Assembly (NCBI GenBank): GCA_028870275.1 | Contig: JAGWPY010000017.1 | Location: forward strand, 1-54,040 | Origin: Gammaproteobacteria bacterium | GTDB taxonomy: Bacteria > Pseudomonadota > Gammaproteobacteria > Steroidobacterales > Steroidobacteraceae | Direction: 5' to 3' | DNA length: 54,040 nucleotides | Part shown: piece after piece, positions 17,370-25,102 of the stretch | Layout: each line of letters starts with the position of its first letter | How positions within the stretch are numbered: position 1 is the stretch's first letter | Made by a program: the position numbers and the translations under genes | Notes under the pieces: model-generated | What the model saw: the letters and a program-made list of their open reading frames with translations, nothing else | What the model was told of the DNA's origin: nothing | Database searches by the model: none

Positions 17370-17993
17370 TCAGGCATTGGCCGCGTTGCGCGGCTGCTTC
17401 GCTTCGGCCCATTCGCGCAGCAGGTCCAGTTGCAGGCGGAGCTGCGCGAGCTGGGCCGTCGCCGGCCAATCGGCCGGACTCGTGACGGCGCTGGCGGTGA
17501 CCCCGTTGATCAGCGTGACCACCGAGCGCAGCACGGTGTCGCGTACCGGCTTGGGCCAGCTCTTGCTGGCCGGCCAGTGCGCCGCGAAACAGCGCGCGTA
17601 CAGACGCATGTATTCCCGGTGCACCCAGCCGTTCAGGCGTCGCAGCTTCCGGTCCGCGGGCACCTGCGCCCAGAACGCCATCCAGAACGCGCACTCCGTG
17701 AACCGCTGCGCGTCGAGAGGCAGGAGCTCGGCCAGCACCCCGGAGAGGTCCGGCGCGCCGCTCGAGTGGCGGCGCGTGAGACGGTCCTCGATGCGCGTCA
17801 GCATCAGACGCAGGCTCGCGAGAATGATCTGCTGCTTGGAATCGTAGTAATGCGCGATCATGCCGGTCGTGTAGCCGGCGGCCTTGGCGATCCGGGCGAC
17901 CGTCGCGTGCTCGAAGCCATGCGTCGCGACCACCTGGCAGGTGACCTGGGCGATCTGTTCGCGCCGCTCGGCATGATCGACGATCTTCGGCAT
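17370..17993 (-). CDS. TetR-family regulator of BetI character, carnitine operon
   Basis: This 207-residue repressor has an N-terminal helix-turn-helix (ATVARIAKAAGYTTGMIAHYYDSK, residues about 28-51) and a BetI-like ligand core (CAFWMAFWAQV). I start it at ATG 17993 (MPKIVDH), 13 bp after cdhA ends; an upstream start at 18035 would overlap cdhA. It lies between cdhA and the acyl-CoA dehydrogenase gene, so it is made with the genes it presumably controls. Its operators may be the ATATTAT-N7-ATAATAT palindrome (11820) and its relative (19525). The likely effector is carnitine, gamma-butyrobetaine or a CoA ester; this is inferred. Confidence 0.87.
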   Translation of the reverse strand: MPKIVDHAERREQIAQVTCQVVATHGFEHATVARIAKAAGYTTGMIAHYYDSKQQIILASLRLMLTRIEDRLTRRHSSGAPDLSGVLAELLPLDAQRFTECAFWMAFWAQVPADRKLRRLNGWVHREYMRLYARCFAAHWPASKSWPKPVRDTVLRSVVTLINGVTASAVTSPADWPATAQLAQLRLQLDLLREWAEAKQPRNAANA

Positions 17994-18006
17994 CCGTTCG
18001 CCCCGT

Positions 18007-19491
18007 TCAGCCCCGGGCGCCGCCGACGCGCGCACCCGATTCTGCGGGAACGGGCAGTGCCGAATGCGCCTTTCGGATACGCTCGAGCCGCGCGCGCACG
18101 CCGGGGGCGACGGGCGCCGCTTTGGCCGCCGCCGTGTCGACGTGCAGATGCATCTGTTCGCCGGTCGCGATCAGCTGATCGTCGTGACGGCGATGCAGGC
18201 GATGGAAAACGTGCAGCCTCTTCTCGTCGAGGGCCAGGACTTGCGTGGTCACGTAGACCGGCTCGCCGGACTTGACCTCGCGCAGGAAGCGCACGTGGGT
18301 CTCTACGTCGTAGTACATCCCCCCGGCCTTGCGGTAGGCCTCGTCGAGTCCCGCGAGCCGGTACAGCGCATCCATGGCATCGCCCATCAGCATCATGTAG
18401 CGATAGTCGGTCATGTGGGCGTTGTAATCGACCCACTCCGGCCGTACGACCGTATCGAGCAGGCGCAGCGGTCTGGCCGCATCGAGGTCGACCGCCTCCG
18501 GGGCGACCGCCGCGTCTTGATAGAGCCGCTCCTCGAGCGCGCGCAGCGTCGAACCCGCGCCGATGTCGAACTGGCGCAGCACCTGCTGGATCGCCACGAG
18601 GTAGTCATCGCGCAGGCGCTCGAGCTCGCGGATCGAACGACCGGCCGCTTGCTGCTGGGTGCCCTCCACCATCCGGTCGATCAGAGTCTCACTGAGCTCC
18701 GGCGCCTCGAGTTTCGTCCAGGGCCACTTCAGGCAGGGTCCGAACTGGGCCAGCATGTGCCGCATGCCGGACTCGCCGCCGGCGAGGTGGTAGATCATGT
18801 TCGTGCCCATGGCGGCCCAGCGCAGTCCTGGGCCGTAGACGATCGACTCGTCGAGCTCGCCCGTGGTCGCCACGCCGTCGTTCACCATGTGGAGGATCTC
18901 CCGCCACAGGGCCTCCTGCAGACGGTCGGTCAGGTGGCCGGGAACCTCGTGGCGGACGTGCAGCGGGTGCATGCCGATGTAGCGGAAGTATTCGGCCGCG
19001 GCCGCGATCGTGGACGCGGAGGTCTGCTTGCCCCCGACCAGTTCCACGAGCGGCAGTAGGTACACCGGATTGAAAGGATGCGCGACCAGGAACCGCTCGG
19101 GGCCGACCATGTCGCGCTGCAGATCCGTCGGCATGAGTCCGGAGGTGCTCGAGGCGATCAGCACGTCGGCGCCGGTGTGCCGGCTCACTTCCGCGAGCAT
19201 CTTCTGCTTGAGCGGCAGCTGCTCGGGGATGTTCTCCTGGATGAAGTCGGCACGCGCCGCCATCTCGCGAAGGTCCGTGGTGAAGGAAAGCTTGCCCTTC
19301 GGGGGCAACGGTGCGAACGTCAGCCGCGCCAGCGCCGGTTCGGCGTTGGCGACCGCACCGCGCAGCCATTCCTCCATCTCCGGCTTCACGTCGGCCGCGA
19401 TCACGTCGATACCGAAATGCAAGGCGCGCGCGGCCCAGCCGCCGCCGATCACACCGGTACCCAGGAGTCCCAGAGTCTTCACTTTCCTCAC
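18007..19491 (-). CDS. cdhA: L-carnitine dehydrogenase fused to a thioesterase domain
   Basis: This 494-residue protein combines a 3-hydroxyacyl-CoA dehydrogenase-like carnitine dehydrogenase (residues 1-320; NAD motif GLLGTGVIGGGWA at 8-20, HPFNPVYLLPLVELVGG from 138) with a hotdog thioesterase at about 342-475 (WVDYNAHM at 353-360). The two-domain form is known from Rhizobium-type carnitine dehydrogenases; the Pseudomonas enzyme lacks the extra domain. It oxidises L-carnitine to 3-dehydrocarnitine, and the C-terminal part is expected to hydrolyse betainyl-CoA after BKACE action. The start is GTG at 19491 with GAGGA 8 bases ahead; GTG three codons later is also possible. It heads the minus-strand operon to 16195. 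Confidence 0.92.
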   Translation of the reverse strand: MRKVKTLGLLGTGVIGGGWAARALHFGIDVIAADVKPEMEEWLRGAVANAEPALARLTFAPLPPKGKLSFTTDLREMAARADFIQENIPEQLPLKQKMLAEVSRHTGADVLIASSTSGLMPTDLQRDMVGPERFLVAHPFNPVYLLPLVELVGGKQTSASTIAAAAEYFRYIGMHPLHVRHEVPGHLTDRLQEALWREILHMVNDGVATTGELDESIVYGPGLRWAAMGTNMIYHLAGGESGMRHMLAQFGPCLKWPWTKLEAPELSETLIDRMVEGTQQQAAGRSIRELERLRDDYLVAIQQVLRQFDIGAGSTLRALEERLYQDAAVAPEAVDLDAARPLRLLDTVVRPEWVDYNAHMTDYRYMMLMGDAMDALYRLAGLDEAYRKAGGMYYDVETHVRFLREVKSGEPVYVTTQVLALDEKRLHVFHRLHRRHDDQLIATGEQMHLHVDTAAAKAAPVAPGVRARLERIRKAHSALPVPAESGARVGGARG

Positions 19492-19524
19492 GTCGGTTTT
19501 CCTCGTTCGGCGGGCGGCCGTTTT

Positions 19525-19545
19525 ATAATGTCATGAATATAATAT
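19525..19545 (-). promoter_or_regulatory. AT-rich operator/promoter region of cdhA
   Basis: This site matches the BKACE-operon palindrome at 16 of 21 positions; its right arm ATAATAT is identical and its left arm is degenerate. On the minus strand a TTTATA/TATAAA pair 17 bases apart overlaps it. It lies 34 bp upstream of the cdhA GTG. Confidence 0.4.
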
Positions 19546-19583
19546 AAAGGCGCCGCTCGCGCCAGGGCGGAGCGCCGAGGCGC

Positions 19584-20729
19584 TCAGTCGGCGAGAAGAA
19601 CCGCCGAGTCCGCGGTCCAGCTGAGGTAGACCTCGTCGTTCCAGTCGATCGCCCACTGCGAGCTGCGCCGCTCGTTCTGGGCGAACACCGTGACGATCTT
19701 GCCGCACTCCGTCTTGATTCGGTAGGTCGAGCGGTTGCCGAGGTAACCGAGTTCCCAGACCACGCCCTTCAGACGGTTGATCCGCTCGCCTTCCGGCGGC
19801 TGCTTGCTCAGGCGGATCTTCTCGGGTCGTACCGAGAGCCAGACCCTGTGCCCCGCCTCGTGCCGACCGCCGTCGTCGACGCACAATTCCGTTCCGGTCT
19901 CGAGGCTGCGCATCGCGACGAGCCCGGCCCCGCTGCGCTCGATCGTGCCCTCGAACAGATTGGTGGTCCCGACGAAATCGGCAACGAAGCGCGAAGCCGG
20001 AAATTCGTAGATATCCGCGGGCGCGCCCACCTGCAATACGCGTCCGCGATTCATCACCGCGATCCGGGTCGACAGCGCCATGGCCTCGTCCTGGTCGTGG
20101 GTCACGAACACGAAGGTGATTCCCACCTGATACTGGATGTTCATGAGCTCGAACTGGGTCTGTTCGCGCAATTTCTTGTCGAGAGCGCTCAAGGGTTCGT
20201 CGAGCAACAGCACCCTCGGTCGCCGGATCAGCGCCCGCGCGAGCGCCACACGCTGTCTCTGGCCCCCGGAGAGCTGATGCGGCTTGCGCCCGGCCAAGGC
20301 CTCGAGCTGGACCATCGCCAGGGCCTCCGCCACCCGCCTCGACTTCACGCTCTCGCTCTCGCGGATGCGGCGCAGCCCGTAGCCCACGTTCTGCTCGACC
20401 GTCATGTGCGGAAACAGCGCATACGACTGGAACATCATGTTGACGGGCCGCTGATGCGGCGGCACGTCGGTCATATCCACCCCGTCGATCAGGATCCGTC
20501 CGGAGGTCGGGGTCTCGAACCCCGCCAACATGCGCAGCAACGTCGTCTTCCCGCAGCCCGAGGCGCCGACCAGCGCGAACATCTCGCCCCGGTAGATGCG
20601 CAGGTTCAGACGATCGACGGCCGTGAAACCGCCGAACTGCTTGTGCACGTTCTCGATGACGATCTGGGGGGTCGCGCCGGGATCGAGCCAGGGACGCTCG
20701 CTGGCCGACGGCTGCTGGGCCGAGAGCAT
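19584..20729 (-). CDS. PotA-like ABC transporter ATPase
   Basis: This 381-residue ATPase is of the spermidine/putrescine (PotA/CysA/MalK) class: Walker A GASGCGKTT, Q-loop MFQSYALFPHM, signature LSGGQRQR, Walker B VLLLDEP, switch FVTHDQDEA and a C-terminal TOBE domain from about 290. It ends a five-gene minus-strand operon and starts 5 bp after the GcvT-like gene. Its partners PotB and PotC are encoded about 9 kb away on the plus strand (29613-31371), and the binding protein lies on the minus strand (31395). The substrate may be a polyamine or another cationic amine; sequence alone does not say. Confidence 0.92.
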   Translation of the reverse strand: MLSAQQPSASERPWLDPGATPQIVIENVHKQFGGFTAVDRLNLRIYRGEMFALVGASGCGKTTLLRMLAGFETPTSGRILIDGVDMTDVPPHQRPVNMMFQSYALFPHMTVEQNVGYGLRRIRESESVKSRRVAEALAMVQLEALAGRKPHQLSGGQRQRVALARALIRRPRVLLLDEPLSALDKKLREQTQFELMNIQYQVGITFVFVTHDQDEAMALSTRIAVMNRGRVLQVGAPADIYEFPASRFVADFVGTTNLFEGTIERSGAGLVAMRSLETGTELCVDDGGRHEAGHRVWLSVRPEKIRLSKQPPEGERINRLKGVVWELGYLGNRSTYRIKTECGKIVTVFAQNERRSSQWAIDWNDEVYLSWTADSAVLLAD

Positions 20730-20734
20730 CGCGA

Positions 20735-21940
20735 TCAGGCGTCGACGGCGGGCGTGCGCCGCCGACGCTCGGGAGAGAAGAATACGCGGTCGACCACCCG
20801 CGCTGCAGTCATGCGCCTCTCCCAGACCAATTCGCGGTTCAGGTAGATGTCCGCCCAGAGCGCCGAGCCCTCGGTGCAGTGCGGCCAATTCACCATAGCA
20901 AGCGCGATGTTGCGTTTGCAAGTCGGCGACCAGACCGCCGAGGTCACCGCGCCGACCTCGCGACGTCCCGCCCGCTCGGCGTACAGCAGCGCGTCGTGCG
21001 CCGGCTTGTTGCCGCCCACGTCGAGACCGACCAGCCGGCGCCGCGGGCCTCGCTCACGCTCGGCGAGCAATGCGCGCCGGCCGGTGAAGTGGCCCTTGTC
21101 GAAGTCGACGAAGCGCTCGAGTCCGAGTTCCAGCGGCGAGCGTGCGCGGTTGGCTCGCAGCGCGTGCGACGCGGGAATGAAATCGATGTTCGGTGCAATG
21201 AATCCCGCCTCGATCCGGGCCACGTTCAAGGCCTTGGAGCCGATCGCCCGCAGGCCGCGCGATCGTCCGACCTCGTGCAGACGGTCCCAGACGCCAAGCG
21301 CGTGGTCCGGCTCCATCCACAGTTCATAGCCGAGATCGCCGGTAAAGCCGCTGCGCGAAACGATCAACGGCCAGCCGCAGTCGTAACGCCCCAGTTGGAA
21401 GGGTTTCAGGTGCTCGATTCCGACCAGGCCCGCGGCCTTCAGCACGGAACAAGAGGTCGGGCCCTGCAGAGCAAGCGCGGCAATTTGCGCCGTGACCTCG
21501 TCGATTTGCACGTCGAAACCGATCGCCGAGGCTGCCAGCCAGTCGAGCTGCCGTGAGGCCGCGCACAGCCGATACTCGGTCTCGTCGAGCCGGAACAAGG
21601 TGCCGTCGTCGACCAGATGGCCGTCGTCGTCGCACCACAGGCAGTAAGCCAGGCGCCCGGGCGCGAGGCCGCTCGCTCGGCGGGTCAGCAGGCGATCGAG
21701 GAAATCGACCGCATCGGGTCCACCAATGCGGTACTTGCTCATCGGCGTGAGGTCGTAGAGCGCCGCGGCGTTGCGGATCGCGAAATATTCCTGCTCGACG
21801 GTCGTGAACACGTCGACGGTCGTATAGCCCGACCAGGGCGTGAATTGATCGACCTGGCTCAGCGCCCGGGCGCGCGCGTGGAAAGGCGTCTGCAACAGGG
21901 GCTCGCGGTAATGCGCCGGCGGGTCCGGTCGGTCGCTCAT
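20735..21940 (-). CDS. GcvT-like aminomethyltransferase family protein
   Basis: This 401-residue protein has the folate-binding GcvT fold: FTPWSGYTTVDVFTTVEQEYFAIRNAAALYDLTPMSKYRI near the N-terminus, VSRSGFTGDLGYELWM in the middle (equivalent to the YTGE.GFE motif), and a C-terminal beta-barrel. Relatives include glycine cleavage T-protein, DMSP demethylase DmdA and the folate domain of dimethylglycine dehydrogenase. It starts 1 bp after the stop of an FAD oxidoreductase gene. I infer that it captures one-carbon units as methylene- or methyl-THF from an N-methylated substrate in the pathway with the Rieske oxygenase at 26673. It is too divergent to be called glycine cleavage T-protein. Confidence 0.85.
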   Translation of the reverse strand: MSDRPDPPAHYREPLLQTPFHARARALSQVDQFTPWSGYTTVDVFTTVEQEYFAIRNAAALYDLTPMSKYRIGGPDAVDFLDRLLTRRASGLAPGRLAYCLWCDDDGHLVDDGTLFRLDETEYRLCAASRQLDWLAASAIGFDVQIDEVTAQIAALALQGPTSCSVLKAAGLVGIEHLKPFQLGRYDCGWPLIVSRSGFTGDLGYELWMEPDHALGVWDRLHEVGRSRGLRAIGSKALNVARIEAGFIAPNIDFIPASHALRANRARSPLELGLERFVDFDKGHFTGRRALLAERERGPRRRLVGLDVGGNKPAHDALLYAERAGRREVGAVTSAVWSPTCKRNIALAMVNWPHCTEGSALWADIYLNRELVWERRMTAARVVDRVFFSPERRRRTPAVDA

Positions 21941-21941
21941 G

Positions 21942-23501
21942 TCATTCTCCGTGCTCGAGCAGGCAGCGGGCCGCGTTACGTCCCGCCAGGCCGATCACTC
22001 CGCCCCCGGGATGGCAGCCCGCGCCGCACAGATACAGTCCCGGGATGTCCAGCCGATGACCGGACGCTCCCGGCACGGGACGCAACAGGTGAAACTGGTC
22101 GAAGGCGAGCTCCGCGTGGTGCCAGTGCCCGCCGTCGATGCGGAATTCGCGTTCGATGTCCGGCGGAGCGAGCAGTTCGGCGCCGACCACCGAGTCGCGC
22201 AGTCCCGGTGCGTGGCGCTCGAGCATGCCGAGCAGTCGTTCGATCGCCCCGGCGCGGCCATCGCTCCAGCCACCTTTCAGCTCGTACGGCGCGTATTGCA
22301 CCACGGCGGACAGGACGTGCCGCCCCTGCGGAGCGAGCGTCGGATCGACGGCGCTCGGCACGGTGATCTCCATGACGGGCTCCGGGGCGAATTCCCCGTA
22401 CTTCGAATGATCGAAGGCGCGTTCGACGTAGGCCATGGAAGGAGCGATCAACAGCCGCGAGCCGAGCCGTCCAGGCTCGAGTCCGGTGAATGCCGGCGCA
22501 CGATCGAGTGCGAGATGAAGCTTGGCCGCGAGACCTCGTCCGCGCAGACGATCGACCCGGCGCACGAAGCCGGCATCGAGGTGCCTCGGCCCCACCAGGC
22601 GCAGCAAGGTGGTCTTCGGATCGGCGCTCGAGATCACGGTGCGTGCCGCGATGCGCTCGCCGTCGGCGAGCTCGACCCCGCTCGCGCGGTCGGCGTCGAT
22701 CACGATGCGCGCCACCGGCGCCCCGGTGCGCACCGCGGCGCCGGCCGCGGTCGCGGCGGCTGCCAGGGCGGCACAGACCGCCCCCATGCCGCCCCTGGGT
22801 AGCTCCGTGCCCTCGGCCAGGGCGAGCTCCTGACCGGCCATGCGGTACAGCAGCGTGAACACCGTGCCCGGCGAGCGCGGCCCGAAATTGCTGCCGAGCA
22901 CGGCATCGAGCGCGAGGGCCCCCTGGAGCGCGACCGATTCGAACTGTTCCTCGAGCAGATCGTAGACGTTCATGCCGCCGACGCGCAGAAGTTCGCGCAG
23001 GTCCCGTCGCCCGAGCAGTCGCAGGCGCAGAGCGCTGCGCAACCACTCGAGGACGTCGCGCATGCCGCCGGAGCCGATCCTCGGCGGCCGACGTTCGATG
23101 ATCGGAGCGAGCGCTCGGGCGACGCGGCGCATGCGCGCATCGAAGGCGGCACGCGCCTCGGACTCCACGCCGCAGGCCCAGGCCTCGACCGCGAGCGGTG
23201 GCGCATGCTCGAGGAGCGCCGTCGTCGGCATCCGGGTCGCGGCGGCGATCAGGCCGTGCTGCTCGAGCCGCAGCTCGTGGCGCAGGGTCGCGGGCATGGA
23301 GTGCAGTAGATGAGCCCCTGCCGACACGCGAAAGCCGGGCGCGAATTCCCGCGTGACCGAAGCGCCGCCGATCGTCTGGCCGGCTTCCAGAACGAGCACC
23401 GAACGCCCAGCCCGTGCGAGCACGGCCGCACAGACCAGGCCGTTGTGTCCCGCGCCGATCACGAGGCAGTCGACCGCGTTCGAGGACGCTCGCAGGCTCA
23501 C
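21942..23501 (-). CDS. FAD-dependent oxidoreductase B (PYROXD2/CrtI-like)
   Basis: This 519-residue flavoprotein has an N-terminal FAD motif, CLVIGAGHNGLVCAAVLARAG, and the C-terminal motif GLYLCGAGCHPGGGVIGLAGRNAA, the signature of phytoene desaturase-like or PYROXD2-like enzymes. The start is GTG at 23501 within GTGA, overlapping the stop of the related upstream gene. The two are paralogues read in tandem, so they may form a heteromer or act in sequence. Relatives are poorly characterised amine or carotenoid oxidases/isomerases; I do not assign a substrate. Confidence 0.85.
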   Translation of the reverse strand: MSLRASSNAVDCLVIGAGHNGLVCAAVLARAGRSVLVLEAGQTIGGASVTREFAPGFRVSAGAHLLHSMPATLRHELRLEQHGLIAAATRMPTTALLEHAPPLAVEAWACGVESEARAAFDARMRRVARALAPIIERRPPRIGSGGMRDVLEWLRSALRLRLLGRRDLRELLRVGGMNVYDLLEEQFESVALQGALALDAVLGSNFGPRSPGTVFTLLYRMAGQELALAEGTELPRGGMGAVCAALAAAATAAGAAVRTGAPVARIVIDADRASGVELADGERIAARTVISSADPKTTLLRLVGPRHLDAGFVRRVDRLRGRGLAAKLHLALDRAPAFTGLEPGRLGSRLLIAPSMAYVERAFDHSKYGEFAPEPVMEITVPSAVDPTLAPQGRHVLSAVVQYAPYELKGGWSDGRAGAIERLLGMLERHAPGLRDSVVGAELLAPPDIEREFRIDGGHWHHAELAFDQFHLLRPVPGASGHRLDIPGLYLCGAGCHPGGGVIGLAGRNAARCLLEHGE

Positions 23502-25102
23502 GCCGCCATCCTTCGGCCCAGGTCGCGCAGCACGGCTCGTGCCGCGTTCGCACCCGGCGCACCCATGACGCCGCCGCCGGGATGCGTGCTGGAGCCGCAC
23601 AGATACAAACCGCGGATCGGCGTGCGGTATTGCGCATAGCCGGGGATCGGCCGGTTGAACAGCAGCTGATCCATGGTCAGCTCGCCCTGGAAGATGTTGC
23701 CCTCGGTGAGTCCGACCTCGCGCTCGATATCCCAGGGGGTGCGGATCTCGGCATGCAGGATCAGCTTCTTGAAATCGGGGCTCTGCCGACCGATGGTCTC
23801 GATGACGGTGTCGCCAAATGCACGTCGCCGCTCGTCGTTCCAGGGTCCGTCCGCGAGCTCGTAGGGACAATACTGGACGAAGACCGACATGTAATGCTTG
23901 CCGTGCGGCGCCATGGTCGGATCGATCTGCGAGGGGATCAGCATGTCGATGTATGGAGCCCGGGACCAGCGCCCGGCCTTCCAGTCATCGTAGGCGCGCT
24001 CCATCATCTCGATCGTGTCGGTGACATGCATGTCGCCGCGAATGCAAGGGGCGCCCGCCGGAATCGCCGGGAAGCTCGGCAGGCCGTCGAGAGCGATGTT
24101 CAGCTTTCCGGAAGAACCGCGGATCTTGAAATTTCTCACTCGGGAGACGAACTCCTCCGGGAGCCATTCCAGGTCGATCGATTCGAGGAAGGTGCGCTTC
24201 AGATCCATGTTGGACAGCACCAGCCGTGCGGCGATCTCCTCGCCGTTCTGCAGCCGCACGCCGACCGCGCGGCCGCCCCGCACCAGGATCCGCTCCACGC
24301 CGGCGCCGGTGCGTACCTCGCCGCCGCTCTCCTGCAGCGAGGCCGCCAGGGCATTGCTGATCGAACCCATGCCGCCGCGCGCGAATCCCCAGGCCCCGAC
24401 GGTGTCGTCGATGTCGCCCATGTAGTGGTGCAGCAGCACGTAGGCCGTGCCGGGCGAGCGGGGACCGAGCGCCGTGCCGATGATCGAGCTGCCCGCCAGG
24501 TGCGCTTTGACGATCTCGCTCTCGAAGTACTCGTCGAGGAAGTCGGCCGCGCTCATCGTCCAGAAGCGCAGCGTGTCGCACATGCCCCGCTCGCCGAGGC
24601 CATGGAAACGCCGGGCGAGATACAGAAGCTCCATCAGGTCGCGGGGCTTGAACGAAGTCGGATCCGGTGGCTCGCGCAACAGGAGAGGCTTGATGAACTT
24701 GCACTGGCGGATCATGTCGCGCGAATAGCGTTCGTAGGCTTCGGCGTCGTGCTTCGAGTGCCGAGCGATCTCCCGGTAGAGCGCGTCGTGGTTGTCGTAG
24801 AGCGCGAGGTGACCTCCGTCGCGCATCATCGTGCAGCCGCCCTCGTAGGGAATCACCTGCAGACCATGCCGCGGCAGTTCGAGCGTGCGCATGATCTCCG
24901 GGCGCAGCAGGCTGCAGACGTAGGAGCAGTTCGAATAGGTGAACTGCGGATAGAGGCTGCGGCTGACGGCGGCGCCGCCGACGTACGGGTTGCGTTCGAC
25001 GACCGTCGTGCTGAGGCCCGCGCGCGCCAGATAACAGGCGGCGACCAGTCCGTTGTGCCCGGCGCCTACGACCAGCGCGTCGACGGCGCGCGCGCGGCTC
25101 AA
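23498..25102 (-). CDS. FAD-dependent oxidoreductase A (PYROXD2/CrtI-like)
   Basis: This 534-residue paralogue of the next gene shows the FAD motif ALVVGAGHNGLVAACYLARAG and the C-terminal GLYLCGSSTHPGGGVMGAPGANAA. The start is TTG at 25102, overlapping the aminotransferase stop in TTGA. Upstream in-frame residues would lie inside the aminotransferase gene and look non-coding. A cysteine-rich stretch (YSNCSYVCSLLRPE, about residues 57-70) is absent from paralogue B. It is probably a flavin oxidase/dehydrogenase acting on an amine or its unsaturated product; this is inferred from the operon. Confidence 0.86.
   Translation of the reverse strand: MSRARAVDALVVGAGHNGLVAACYLARAGLSTTVVERNPYVGGAAVSRSLYPQFTYSNCSYVCSLLRPEIMRTLELPRHGLQVIPYEGGCTMMRDGGHLALYDNHDALYREIARHSKHDAEAYERYSRDMIRQCKFIKPLLLREPPDPTSFKPRDLMELLYLARRFHGLGERGMCDTLRFWTMSAADFLDEYFESEIVKAHLAGSSIIGTALGPRSPGTAYVLLHHYMGDIDDTVGAWGFARGGMGSISNALAASLQESGGEVRTGAGVERILVRGGRAVGVRLQNGEEIAARLVLSNMDLKRTFLESIDLEWLPEEFVSRVRNFKIRGSSGKLNIALDGLPSFPAIPAGAPCIRGDMHVTDTIEMMERAYDDWKAGRWSRAPYIDMLIPSQIDPTMAPHGKHYMSVFVQYCPYELADGPWNDERRRAFGDTVIETIGRQSPDFKKLILHAEIRTPWDIEREVGLTEGNIFQGELTMDQLLFNRPIPGYAQYRTPIRGLYLCGSSTHPGGGVMGAPGANAARAVLRDLGRRMAA

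Noticed and set aside
18007-18035. A longer start for the carnitine TetR (28 bp into cdhA)
   Set aside because: The added residues are unlike a TetR N-terminus; ATG 17993 fits better.
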